From an uncultured Collinsella sp. (GTDB lineage Bacteria; Actinomycetota; Coriobacteriia; Coriobacteriales; Coriobacteriaceae), in assembly GCA_934667065.1 (NCBI GenBank), contig CAKULD010000001.1, positions 378,684-442,683 on the forward strand: a stretch of 64,000 nucleotides of DNA. The letters are read 5' to 3'. The notes beneath the pieces are model-generated. The model worked only from the letters and a program-made list of their open reading frames with translations. It was not told the origin of the DNA and did not search any database. The translations under genes were made by a program, and so were the position numbers. This document shows, in pieces, positions 51,459 to 60,021 of the stretch. Each line of letters starts with the position of its first letter. Position 1 is the stretch's first letter.

Positions 51459-52315
51459 AGGTCTTTCTGGTTCCCAATTATTACAAGCAAGAGGCGGTTG
51501 AGAGCGGTCTGATGCTCGAGCTTTGGCTGACGCGCCAGGGCTACGAGGTCGCATGGGCTGCCGACCAGCGCTCCAAGATCCAGAGCACGCCCGATATTGA
51601 TGGCGCCGACCTGGTCATCACACTCGGTGGCGATGGCACGCTGCTGCGCGCCGCTCGAATTCTCAACTACCGCGAGATCCCCATCCTTGGACTTTCCTAC
51701 GGTCATCTGGGCTTTCTGACGGCGGCCAGTCCCGAGGAACGCGACATTTTGCAGGTCGTGAGCGACGCCCTGTCCGGCGAGCTCCATGTGAGTCGTCGCG
51801 CCACGATCGCTGCGGATATCGTGTCCGTACGCGACGACGGGACCAAGGACGTGGTACGCGCCTTTGCCCTCAACGACATGGCGCTTACCCGCGGGCCGCT
51901 GTCCGATATGGTTGAGTTCGACATTACCGTTTCGGGCCATCATATCGATCGCCTGCGCGGTGACGGCGTGGTTGTGTCCACGGCGACCGGCTCTACGGGT
52001 TATGCACTCAGCGCCGGCGGTCCTATCGTGAGTCCCGATTACGCTGGTATGGTTTGCGTTCCCATCGCGCCGCACACCATTCAGGCTCGTGCGTTCTTGA
52101 CTTCGCCGAGTGATGTCGTCGAGATCTTTATGTCCAACGACCGCCCGAGCGTGCCGGCGATTGCTATCGACGGCCAGTTTATTACTTGCGATGGCACGGT
52201 CGAGAGCGTGGCCGTTCGCCGCGGTCCCGGTGACGTGCTGCTCCTCGATTACGGCCCCGAGAGCTTCTACAATTCGGTGAGCCGCGTGTTCTACGGAGTT
52301 CGTCATGATCGATGA
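51455..52315 (+). CDS. nadK: NAD kinase
   Basis: Makes NADP from NAD. It is 286 residues. The diacylglycerol kinase-like fold carries VITLGGDGTLLRAAR (GGDG, about residues 52-66), LGLSYGHLGFLT, ALNDMALTRGP, and DGVVVSTATGSTGYALSAGGP. ATGA overlap with tlyA, and an 11-nt overlap with recN at the other end. Confidence 0.95.
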   Translation: MKVFLVPNYYKQEAVESGLMLELWLTRQGYEVAWAADQRSKIQSTPDIDGADLVITLGGDGTLLRAARILNYREIPILGLSYGHLGFLTAASPEERDILQVVSDALSGELHVSRRATIAADIVSVRDDGTKDVVRAFALNDMALTRGPLSDMVEFDITVSGHHIDRLRGDGVVVSTATGSTGYALSAGGPIVSPDYAGMVCVPIAPHTIQARAFLTSPSDVVEIFMSNDRPSVPAIAIDGQFITCDGTVESVAVRRGPGDVLLLDYGPESFYNSVSRVFYGVRHDR

Positions 52316-53933
52316 GCTGCAGGTTTCCAACATTGCGCTCATTCGCGAGGCGACGCTGGTACCGAGTGCCGGCTTGACCGTCCTGACCGGTGAGACGGGT
52401 GCCGGCAAGACCGCGCTGCTCTCGGCGCTCAAGCTCATTTTGGGCGAGCGAGCGGATTCGTCGACGGTGCGCGAGGGCGAGGCGCTGGCGAGCGTCGAGG
52501 CTCGCCTGTTCGACGGCCCTCACGACGCCGAGGGTTTCACCGTGCAGCGCAGCCTTTCTGCCGAGGGCCGCAGCCGCGTTAAGATTGATGGCCGTATCGC
52601 CAGTGTGCGCGAGCTTTCGGAGCGCGTGGGCGTGATGATGGACCTGTGCGGTCAACACGAGCATCAGCGCCTGCTCGATCCGGCGCATCATGTCGCCATG
52701 GTGGATGCCTGGGCAGGCCGCTCTGCGCTCGAGGCGCTCGACCGTTATCACACCTGCTTTAAGGCATCGCGCGCGGCCGCGAAAGAGCTTCGTCGTGTGG
52801 AGGAAGCCTCGCGCGCGCAGGGGAGTCGCGTCGAGGAGGCGCGTTTTGCCCTCGAGCGCATCGCCGAGGTCGATCCCAAGCCAGGCGAGTACGAGGAGCT
52901 CGAGGAGCTGCTACCTCGCTCGGAGCACGCCGAGGTCTTGGTGGCCACTGCCAGCGAGGCCCATGCATCGCTTGCTTCCGAAGGGGGAGCGCTCGATGCC
53001 GTGAACAGCGCTGTAGCCGAGCTTTCGCGCATGGCGACCGTTGACCGCAAGCTGGGCGACATTGCCGACGCGCTTTCGGACGCCTGCATTTCACTCGAGG
53101 ATTGCGCCAATGAGCTGCGTGCTTATCGCGATGGCGTTGCGTTTGACCCTCGCGAGCTCGCTCGTATGCGCGAGCGGTATTCCGACCTTAAGGGCCTGCT
53201 GCGTCAGTGGGGTCCCACCATGGACGATGTCTTTGCCATGCGTGATCGCTCGCAAGAGCTGCTGTCGCTCGTTGACGATGGCGATGAGCGGATCAAAAAG
53301 GCGCGCGAGGCGCTTGGTGCGGCTGAGCGTGAGCTCTTCGCCGCTGCTAAGGCGCTCAAGCGTGTGCGCAATACGGCTGCCCCGCGTTTCTGTCACGAGG
53401 TCGGTCGTCAAATGGCACGTCTTGAGATGGGTAGTGCTGAGCTCGTGTGGGAGTCTCGCGATTTGCCGCGCGCCGAGTGGACGCCGGCCGGTCCTTCGAG
53501 TTACGAGCTGCTGTATCGCAGCGGCGCTGGACTGACGCCACGTCCTTTGCGCCGCATTGCCTCGGGCGGCGAGCTCAGCCGTGTGATGCTGGCGAGCAAG
53601 GTGGTGCTTGGTAACGCCGACGGTGTCGATACGCTTGTGTTTGACGAGGTCGATGCCGGTGTCGGCGGCTCCACGGCGCGCGCCCTCGCTGGCGTGCTGG
53701 CCGACTTGGCTGCTACGCATCAGGTGATAGTCGTAACCCACTTGGCGCAGGTCGCCATTATGGCCGACAAGCATTACGTGGTCAGTAAGGAGCCCGGTGA
53801 TGTTCCCCAGACTCATCTGGACGAGGTGACCGGCGAGTCTCGCACCGCCGAGATCGCCCGCATGCTCAGCGGTGATCAGTCAGAGGCAAGCCTGGCCCAC
53901 GCGAAGCAGATGCTCGAAGAGGCGCGGGGATAG
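52305..53933 (+). CDS. recN: DNA repair protein RecN
   Basis: An SMC-like ATPase for double-strand break repair, 542 residues. Walker A is LTGETGAGKTALLSALKL (about residues 26-43), preceded by IDELQVSNIALIREA. Central coiled coils (about 150-350) are separated by a short hinge. The ABC signature is RIASGGELSRVMLASK (about 420), and Walker B is LVFDEVDAGVGG. It ends the nusB-recN gene string, followed by an inverted-repeat element with an internal terminator. Confidence 0.95.
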   Translation: MIDELQVSNIALIREATLVPSAGLTVLTGETGAGKTALLSALKLILGERADSSTVREGEALASVEARLFDGPHDAEGFTVQRSLSAEGRSRVKIDGRIASVRELSERVGVMMDLCGQHEHQRLLDPAHHVAMVDAWAGRSALEALDRYHTCFKASRAAAKELRRVEEASRAQGSRVEEARFALERIAEVDPKPGEYEELEELLPRSEHAEVLVATASEAHASLASEGGALDAVNSAVAELSRMATVDRKLGDIADALSDACISLEDCANELRAYRDGVAFDPRELARMRERYSDLKGLLRQWGPTMDDVFAMRDRSQELLSLVDDGDERIKKAREALGAAERELFAAAKALKRVRNTAAPRFCHEVGRQMARLEMGSAELVWESRDLPRAEWTPAGPSSYELLYRSGAGLTPRPLRRIASGGELSRVMLASKVVLGNADGVDTLVFDEVDAGVGGSTARALAGVLADLAATHQVIVVTHLAQVAIMADKHYVVSKEPGDVPQTHLDEVTGESRTAEIARMLSGDQSEASLAHAKQMLEEARG

Positions 53934-53968
53934 GCCGTATCCCGCCACACGCTTTTTGGCATGCCTGA

Positions 53969-54126
53969 CATAAAACTATGCCGGATTACTACGATGAATT
54001 TGCATAGCTCGAGCACAGCTAAAATTCAAGAAAGAAAACCGCAGGTAGAAAGCTTGCGGTTTTCTTTTAAAACGCGATGCGGTCACACATTACGATTTCA
54101 TCGTAGTAAACCGGCATAGTTTTATG
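53969..54126. repeat. MITE-like element with 30-bp terminal inverted repeats
   Basis: Left arm CATAAAACTATGCCGGATTA plus CTACGATGAA (53969-53998) and right arm (54097-54126) are inverted repeats with one mismatch in 30. The 98-bp interior carries a terminator hairpin and no gene. It lies between the convergent recN and rpiR genes. Confidence 0.8.
54031..54068. terminator. Bidirectional terminator between recN and rpiR
   Basis: AAAGAAAACCGCA pairs with TGCGGTTTTCTTT around an 11-nt loop. A-rich and T-rich flanks let it serve both convergent genes. Confidence 0.88.
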
Positions 54127-54156
54127 GGGCAAGCAACTAACGACCTACTACAAAGC

Positions 54157-55014
54157 TTACTCCACGACCTTATCCGGCTGGATGAGTTCCTCGTAGTAGC
54201 TGATGTGCTCGCGCGCGTCCTCGATTTCGGGCAGCAGGAAGTTGTAAATGACCTCGATGATCATCGTGGCGCTGATCTTGGAGAACGCAAAGTCGCCCGT
54301 CGTGAGCAGCGCCTCGTGGTTCACCGTATTAAAGGTATAGTCGGCCAGACGCGCGAGCGGGGATTTGTTGTCGCCGCTGATAACGACCACGGTGGCGCCA
54401 GCCTCGCGTGCGGCCTTGGCCATGCGGTTAAGACGGCGTGACTTGCCGGAGTTCGAGATCAACACGATGACGTCGCCGGGCTTCAGGGTCAGGGCAAAAC
54501 CGATTGCAGTCTCGCTGATGGTGCTCGCCATGCAGCGCAGGCCCAACTGTGAAAATTTAAACGTCGCATCGAGCGCGACCGCGTTCGTGTTGCCCACGGC
54601 GGCGAACTCGATAACGCCGGCATTCTTAAGCGCATGCACAACAGCTGCCAGCGTATCGTGGTCGATGCCGTCGATGGTCGCATTAAGCTCGCTCACCTTG
54701 GCGGCGAGGATGTTCTTAAGGCTCTGCTCCATGTTGTCGAGCGAGACCTCGTCGGTCAGGCCCTCGTTGCGCTGGCTTTCCAAGTCGCGCGCCAGCGAAA
54801 ACTGAAAGCTGCGAAAGCTGCCAAAGCCCAGCTTGCGGCAAAAGCGAGAAACCGTCGCCTCGGACGTGGCGGCGGCTCGTGAGAGCTGGGCGGCTGTCAG
54901 GCGCGGTGCCTCGGACTGGTGCTCCAGAATATAGTCGACAATGCGCTGCTCGGATTCGCTGTATCCCTTGTGGGTGCTAATAAGGGAGAGCGCGCTCTTG
55001 CTGCTATCGGACAT
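54157..55014 (-). CDS. MurR/RpiR family transcriptional regulator
   Basis: A 285-residue regulator. The N-terminal helix-turn-helix includes LTAAQLSRAAATSEATVSRF and CRKLGFGSFRSFQ (about residues 37-70). The C-terminal SIS phosphosugar-binding domain (about 105-245) includes VIEFAAVGNTNAVALDA and VIVLISNSGKSRRLNRMA. ATG 55014 has AGGAG 7 nt upstream. Divergent from fruA, it probably controls the PTS genes in response to a sugar phosphate such as fructose-1-phosphate; the ligand is inferred from context. Confidence 0.9.
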   Translation of the reverse strand: MSDSSKSALSLISTHKGYSESEQRIVDYILEHQSEAPRLTAAQLSRAAATSEATVSRFCRKLGFGSFRSFQFSLARDLESQRNEGLTDEVSLDNMEQSLKNILAAKVSELNATIDGIDHDTLAAVVHALKNAGVIEFAAVGNTNAVALDATFKFSQLGLRCMASTISETAIGFALTLKPGDVIVLISNSGKSRRLNRMAKAAREAGATVVVISGDNKSPLARLADYTFNTVNHEALLTTGDFAFSKISATMIIEVIYNFLLPEIEDAREHISYYEELIQPDKVVE

Positions 55015-55030
55015 GGACGGCTCCTGGTTG

Positions 55031-55160
55031 GCATGAAAATCGGACTTGTTTTTCATGCCATAGTATACGGGCATTTTCAATTACAAGATACACCTTGCCG
55101 TTTCAAGCGATGATGATAAACTTTCACCTACCGTTTACGGTTATGAAAGAACCTTTCACC
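55031..55160. promoter_or_regulatory. Divergent rpiR/fruA control region with operator candidates
   Basis: For rpiR, TATACT (complement of 55062-55067) is a good -10, and GCATGAAAA/TTTTCATGC (55031-55039, 55050-55058) is an inverted repeat in its leader. For fruA, TTGCCG (55095-55100) and TAAACT (55117-55122) are 16 bp apart. Just downstream are a palindrome TGAAAGAACCTTTCA (55144-55158) and direct repeats CTTTCACC at 55121 and 55153, 32 bp apart. Confidence 0.5.
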
Positions 55161-55283
55161 GGAGAATTGCGCCTTGTCTCTTCTCACGCAAGCGGTGGGT
55201 TGGTATCTTTCAGGTGTGGAAAAACGCGCAAGAAGCGCGTGTAGGGGAGCGCCTGCGGGCGCAGAACTCAGAAGGAGGGACAC

Positions 55284-57287
55284 ATGGCTAAGTTTGACAT
55301 CATCGCCGCCACCGGTTGCCCGACCGGTATCGCGCACACCTTCATGGCGAAGGAGGCGCTGGAGAAGGCAGCTGCCGAGCGCGGTCTGACCATTAAGGTC
55401 GAGACCCATGGCCAGGTCGGTGTCGAGAACGAGCTCACCAAGAGCGAGATCGCCGGTGCCAAGGCCGTTGTCGTTGCAGCCGACAAGGATGTCCAGGCGG
55501 AGCGTTTCGCCGGCAAGCCCATGGTTTCCGTTGGTGTTTCCAAGGCCCTGTCCGTCGAGGCCGCCGGTAAGTTGATCGACCGCGCACTCGCCGCCAAGGG
55601 CGACAGCTCGGTTGCGGCCGCTGCCGATGTCGAGGACGAGGTCGAGGAGAAGGAGTCCATCGGCCACGTCATCTACAAGCACCTCATGAACGGCGTTAGC
55701 CACATGCTGGTCTTCGTCGTCGCCGGTGGTGTTCTGACCGCCGTTTCGTTCCTGTGGGGCATTACGTCCTTCGATTCGACGGCTGCCGACTACAACAGCT
55801 TCGCCGCTATGCTCAAGATCATCGGCGGCATTGCCATGAACCTCATGGTTCCTGTGCTTTCTGCCTATATCGCCGAGTCCATCGGTAAGCGCCCGGCGCT
55901 CGTCCCCGGTTTTGTTGCCGGTATGATCGCCATTCAGGGTCTGCCCGTTAACGCCGAGACCGGCATGATCGACGCCGGCGGTGCTGGCGTGGGCTTCGGC
56001 TTCCTGGGCGGCATCGTGGGCGGCTTCCTCGCTGGCTATGTCATCCTGCTGCTCGAGAAGGTCTTTGCCGGCCTGCCCAAGAACCTGGACGGCCTGAAGG
56101 CTATCTTCCTGTACCCGCTGTTCTCCACGGCAATCGTCGGTCTGGTCATGCTTGGCATCTCCGGCCCCATGGCTGCCATCAACACGGCCATGATGGACTT
56201 CCTTAAGGGTCTGTCCGCCTCTGGCGCTGTTGTTCTGGGTCTTGCCATCGGCTGCATGTGCGCCTTTGACATGGGTGGCCCGGTCAACAAGGCTGCCTAC
56301 GTCACCGGCACCGCTATGCTCACCGAGGCCCTGGCTGCCGGCGTCGGCACCGACACCTACAACTTCGGCACCAACTTCATGGCTGCCGTTTCCGCCGCCT
56401 GCATCGTTCCGCCGCTGATCACCACCTTCGCCGTCGTCGTCGGCAAGAAGTATTTCAGCCAGGAGGATCACGACGCCGGTATCGTCAACCTCATCCTTGG
56501 TTGCACCCACATCACCGAGGGCGCCATCCCGTTCATGACCAAGAACATCTGGCCCGTCATGCCCATCATGATGCTCGGTTCCTCCATCGCCTCGATTCTG
56601 ACCATTATGTTCAACGTCCACGATCCGGCGCCCCACGGTGGCTTCCTGGTCCTGCCCGTTGTCGAGAACGGTCCGCTGTGGGTCCTCGCGATCCTCATCG
56701 GCGCCGTGGTCGGTGGCATCCTGTTCGTCGCCTTCAAGAAGTATGACTTCGAGAAGAACCAGAAGGCCGCTCCCGCTGCCAAGCCGGTCGAGGCTGCTAA
56801 GCCTGCTGCCGTCGAGGCTCCCAAGGCCGAGGCTTCTGACTTCGTGAAGGTCGAGAACGTCTTTGTCGCCGAGGACTTCGCTTCTCGTGACGAGGCCCTG
56901 AGCTTCGTCTCCAACCAGGCCGTCAAGGCCGGTGTCGCCGGCGACGCTGACGCCGTGATGAACGCCTTCCTGGCCCGCGAGGCCGAGGGCACCACGGGCA
57001 TGATGGAGGGCTTCGCCATTCCGCACGCCAAGTCCGATGCCATCACCGAGGCCGCCGTCATCGTCGTCAAGGACGAGTCCGGCGTGACCGGTTGGGACAC
57101 CATGGACGGTGCTCCCGTCAACGTGGCCATCGCCCTGCTCATCCCGGGCGCTCAGGCTGGTACCACGCACCTCAAGATTCTGTCCAAGGTCGCCGAGGCA
57201 CTCATGGACGAGGACTTCCGTGCCACTGTCAAGGGTTCCACCAACGCCGCCGAGATCGCCAAGACGATCAACGCCCGCCTGGTCTAA
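55284..57287 (+). CDS. fruA: PTS fructose-type permease, IIB-IIC-IIA fused
   Basis: Transports and phosphorylates fructose or a related sugar. It is 667 residues. The EIIB domain (1-100) has the phosphocysteine in AATGCPTGIAHTFMA (Cys12). The EIIC domain (about 125-490) has about nine membrane helices, including GVSHMLVFVVAGGVLTAVSF. An Ala/Lys/Pro linker leads to EIIA (about 525-667) with the phospho-His in EGFAIPHAKSDAI (about residue 580). Its order B-C-A differs from the common A-B-C. AAGGAGGG lies before ATG 55284. It is divergent from rpiR. Confidence 0.94.
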   Translation: MAKFDIIAATGCPTGIAHTFMAKEALEKAAAERGLTIKVETHGQVGVENELTKSEIAGAKAVVVAADKDVQAERFAGKPMVSVGVSKALSVEAAGKLIDRALAAKGDSSVAAAADVEDEVEEKESIGHVIYKHLMNGVSHMLVFVVAGGVLTAVSFLWGITSFDSTAADYNSFAAMLKIIGGIAMNLMVPVLSAYIAESIGKRPALVPGFVAGMIAIQGLPVNAETGMIDAGGAGVGFGFLGGIVGGFLAGYVILLLEKVFAGLPKNLDGLKAIFLYPLFSTAIVGLVMLGISGPMAAINTAMMDFLKGLSASGAVVLGLAIGCMCAFDMGGPVNKAAYVTGTAMLTEALAAGVGTDTYNFGTNFMAAVSAACIVPPLITTFAVVVGKKYFSQEDHDAGIVNLILGCTHITEGAIPFMTKNIWPVMPIMMLGSSIASILTIMFNVHDPAPHGGFLVLPVVENGPLWVLAILIGAVVGGILFVAFKKYDFEKNQKAAPAAKPVEAAKPAAVEAPKAEASDFVKVENVFVAEDFASRDEALSFVSNQAVKAGVAGDADAVMNAFLAREAEGTTGMMEGFAIPHAKSDAITEAAVIVVKDESGVTGWDTMDGAPVNVAIALLIPGAQAGTTHLKILSKVAEALMDEDFRATVKGSTNAAEIAKTINARLV

Positions 57288-57321
57288 TCCCACAGCTAGC
57301 GATTAACACCGCCCCCTGTAC

Positions 57322-57358
57322 AAAAGGCGAGGACTCCACCAGGAGCCCCCGCCTTTTT
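57322..57358 (+). terminator. Terminator of fruA
   Basis: AAAGGCG pairs with CGCCTTT, with an inner CTCC/GGAG helix, followed by a T run. Confidence 0.8.
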
Positions 57359-57374
57359 CTATGCCGCCCAACCG

Positions 57375-57443
57375 AAGTTGCGGTGAAATAGGGACCGTTT
57401 AACCGTTTCAACCCCAAATTCAGTCCCTATTTCACCGCAACTT
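57375..57443. repeat. Palindrome with 21-bp perfect arms (GTTGCGGTGAAATAGGGAC)
   Basis: AAGTTGCGGTGAAATAGGGA plus C (57375-57395) is a perfect inverted repeat of 57423-57443, with a 27-nt spacer. A half-unit resembling it (TTCCACCGCAACTT) occurs near 23208-23221. It resembles REP elements. Together with the next feature it fills most of the 553-bp gap between fruA and ptsH. Confidence 0.8.
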
Positions 57444-57550
57444 ATAGAGAAGGGCATAGAGGGGACTATCTACCGAGTCATTAGTGCGAACAAATCATCA
57501 GCCAGAATTCCGTTCGCACGATATTTCTTGGACACAACAATGTTTCCCCA

Positions 57551-57702
57551 GCTTGCTCGCCCGCAGAGGCCCGGACGCGGCCTGTGAGATTTATCGCGAG
57601 TTCCGCACGAGCCGAAGAGCACTTAATGTGCTCTTCGTGCGAGCAGGACTGTAGAGCAGGAAATCTCACAGGCCGCCTCCGGGCCTCTGCGGGCGAGCAA
57701 GC
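57551..57702. repeat. Large palindrome with 42-bp arms upstream of ptsH
   Basis: GCTTGCTCGCCCGCAGAGGC through GTGAGATTT (57551-57592) is an inverted repeat of 57661-57702 with one mismatch in 42. A central hairpin (GAAGAGCAC/GTGCTCTTC, with flanking GCAC/GTGC) completes a continuous fold. Weaker pairing extends outward to about 57511 and 57739. No credible gene lies inside. Confidence 0.85.
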
Positions 57703-57840
57703 GATCGGCAACGACATCTGTCCAATAATTCGTCCGAAACACAATGAAAAACCGTTTGATGTGAGTTAATATAAACAACGTCGTGAATCTGACTCCTGCC
57801 GCATGGTTGACAGGGGTTAAACACAAAAAAGGAGTCAATT

Positions 57841-58104
57841 ATGGTTTCTGAGAAGGCTACTCTCGTCAATCCTCAGGGTCTGCACATGCGTCCGGCTGGC
57901 CTGTTCGCCTCCACCATGGGCAAGTATGCTTGCGACGTTACCGTCGTCACCCCCGAGAAGGAGGTCAACGGTAAGTCCCCGATGGCCCTCATGGCTGCTG
58001 GTATCCCCTGCGGTACCGAGGTCGAGGTTAAGTGCGACGGCGCTGACGAGGCCGAGGCTCTGGCTGCTGCCATCGAGCTCATCAAGAGCGGTCTTGGCGA
58101 GTAG
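57841..58104 (+). CDS. ptsH: Phosphocarrier protein HPr
   Basis: A PTS phosphocarrier of 87 residues. The active-site His15 lies in NPQGLHMRPAGLFA, and the regulatory Ser46 in VNGKSPMALMAAGI, the site used by HPr kinase in Gram-positive catabolite control. AAGGAG lies just upstream of ATG 57841. It is separated from ptsI by a hairpin, which may set a high HPr:EI ratio. Confidence 0.97.
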   Translation: MVSEKATLVNPQGLHMRPAGLFASTMGKYACDVTVVTPEKEVNGKSPMALMAAGIPCGTEVEVKCDGADEAEALAAAIELIKSGLGE

Positions 58105-58149
58105 AACTCAAACGGGTCGCATGTTGAACAATTAAGTTCATATTTGGGG

Positions 58150-58184
58150 GCGCAGTGACCTGTTTAAGGTAACTGCGCTCTTTT
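58150..58184 (+). terminator. Hairpin between ptsH and ptsI
   Basis: GCGCAGTGACCT pairs with AGGTAACTGCGC (one mismatch) around a short loop, followed by TCTTTTG. Partial termination here would lower EI relative to HPr. Confidence 0.75.
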
Positions 58185-58230
58185 GTCATGGGTATGGCAA
58201 AACGCTTTATCACATGACACGGAGAGAGGA

Positions 58231-59946
58231 ATGGGAATGTATCAGGGAGTCAACGCATCCGAGGGCATCGGTATCGGCACCGTCATGGTCGCCACCGATC
58301 CCGACTTGACGTTTGAGCCGCACGAGGTTGCCGAGGCCGATAGGGCAGCCGAGAAGGAGCGCTATCAGGCTGCTCTTTCGGTCTTCTGCGAGAAGACCCA
58401 GGCTCAGGCCGACCACATGAAGGAGACGGTGGGCGAGGCCGAGGCCGAGATCATGAGCGGACACATTGTTCTGGCTCAGGATCCGGGCATGACCGACGCC
58501 ATTAACGCCGCCATTGACGGCGGTACCTGCGCCGAGCAGGCGCTCATGGACACCTCGACCATGTTCGAGAACATGTTCCTGTCCATGGATGACGAGATGT
58601 TCCGCCTGCGCGCGGCCGACATCGCCGACATCCGCACCGGCATTCTGGCTGAGCTGCTGGGCAAGGAGGTCGTCGACCTCTCCGTCCTGCCCGAGAACAC
58701 CGTCGTTGTCGTGCACGACCTTACGCCGTCCATGACCGCTACGATCGACAAGGCTCACGTAGCCGGCATCGTCACCGAGACCGGTGGCCGCACGTCGCAC
58801 TCCGCGATCATCGCCCGCGCGCTCGAGATCCCGGCCGTTCTTTCGGTCGCCAACAGCTGCACCGCGCTGCGCAACGGCATGACCGTCATCGTCGATGGCG
58901 GTAAGGGTGTCGTCGAGGCCGATCCCGACGAGGAGACGCTCGCCGCCTACACCGCCAAGGCCGAGGCGTTCGCTGCCGAGAAGGCGGCCCTCGAGGCCTT
59001 CCGCGGTAAGCCTTCCATGACTGCCGACGGCATTAAGAAGATCATCGCCTGCAACATCGGCAACCCCGATGACGTGCCCAACGCGCTCGATCACGACGCC
59101 GAGGCCATCGGCCTGTTCCGCTCCGAGTTCCTGTTCATGGACTCCGCCGAGCTTCCCTCCGAGGAGGAGCAGTTCAACGCCTACCGCAAGGTCGCCAGCG
59201 CGCTCAAGGGCGCTCCTGTCATCATCCGCACGCTCGACGTGGGCGGCGACAAGGAGATCCCGTACCTGCACATGGTCAAGGAAGAGAACCCCTTCATGGG
59301 CTTCCGCGCCGTGCGTTACTGCCTGGCCAACCCCGACCAGTACAAGGTCCAGCTCCGCGCCCTGCTGCGCGCCAGCGCCTTTGGTGACATCAAGATCATG
59401 ATCCCGTTGGTCACCTGCGTCGAGGAGGTCGTGGCTGTCAAGGAGCTCGTCGAGCAGTGCAAGGCCGAGCTCACCGAAGAGGGCCGCAAGTTCAACGAGA
59501 ACATCGAGGTCGGCATCATGGTCGAGACGCCTGCTGCGTCTCTGCTCGCTGACCGCCTGGCCGAGGTCGCCGACTTCTTCTCCATCGGCACCAACGACCT
59601 GATCGGCTACACCATGTGCGCCGACCGCGGCAACGACACGATCTCCAACCTGTACCAGGTTTATTATCCCGCCGTGCTCCGCTCGCTCAAGAACATCATC
59701 GAGAGCGGCGTGAAGGCCGGCATCATGGTGGGCATGTGCGGCGAGGCCGCTGCCGATCCGCTGCTTGAGCCGCTGCTGATCAGCTGGGGCCTGGAGGAGT
59801 TCTCGATGAGCGCTCCTTCTATCCTGCGCGCCCGCAAGACCATCAGCCAGTGGACCAAGGCCGAGTGCGACGAGCTCGCCGAGAAGGCGCTCGCCTGCAA
59901 CACCGCCGCCGAGGTCAAGGCGCTGCTCGAGTCTGCCGCTCGCTAA
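58231..59946 (+). CDS. ptsI: PTS enzyme I (phosphoenolpyruvate-protein phosphotransferase)
   Basis: Transfers phosphate from phosphoenolpyruvate to HPr. It is 571 residues. The HPr-binding and phosphohistidine domains include TGGRTSHSAIIARALEIPA (active His near residue 190). The C-terminal PEP-binding barrel has GLFRSEFLFM, RTLDVGGDKEIPYL, NPFMGFRAVRYCL and DFFSIGTNDLIGYT, with the catalytic Cys in GMCGEAAADP. ATG 58231 follows GGAGAGAGGA; ATG 58237 is nearly as plausible. Confidence 0.96.
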   Translation: MGMYQGVNASEGIGIGTVMVATDPDLTFEPHEVAEADRAAEKERYQAALSVFCEKTQAQADHMKETVGEAEAEIMSGHIVLAQDPGMTDAINAAIDGGTCAEQALMDTSTMFENMFLSMDDEMFRLRAADIADIRTGILAELLGKEVVDLSVLPENTVVVVHDLTPSMTATIDKAHVAGIVTETGGRTSHSAIIARALEIPAVLSVANSCTALRNGMTVIVDGGKGVVEADPDEETLAAYTAKAEAFAAEKAALEAFRGKPSMTADGIKKIIACNIGNPDDVPNALDHDAEAIGLFRSEFLFMDSAELPSEEEQFNAYRKVASALKGAPVIIRTLDVGGDKEIPYLHMVKEENPFMGFRAVRYCLANPDQYKVQLRALLRASAFGDIKIMIPLVTCVEEVVAVKELVEQCKAELTEEGRKFNENIEVGIMVETPAASLLADRLAEVADFFSIGTNDLIGYTMCADRGNDTISNLYQVYYPAVLRSLKNIIESGVKAGIMVGMCGEAAADPLLEPLLISWGLEEFSMSAPSILRARKTISQWTKAECDELAEKALACNTAAEVKALLESAAR

Positions 59947-59964
59947 TTTGGTATTCGAGGGTTA

Positions 59965-59994
59965 CCGCGTGACTGGAATGGGCCGGTCACGCGG
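59965..59994 (+). other. Intercistronic hairpin between ptsI and the first PfkB kinase
   Basis: CCGCGTGAC pairs perfectly with GTCACGCGG across 12 nt. There is no T run, so mRNA stabilisation or processing is more likely than termination. Confidence 0.5.
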
Positions 59995-60021
59995 TCCTCA
60001 CACATACAGGGGGTACTGTAA

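Noticed and set aside
53934..54156. Small RNA gene between recN and rpiR
   Set aside because: The structure is explained by terminal inverted repeats plus a terminator; no promoter-like sequence drives it.
57481..57869. Several short reading frames between fruA and ptsH
   Set aside because: They mirror each other on both strands because they lie in the large palindrome; none has a ribosome-binding site or family signature.
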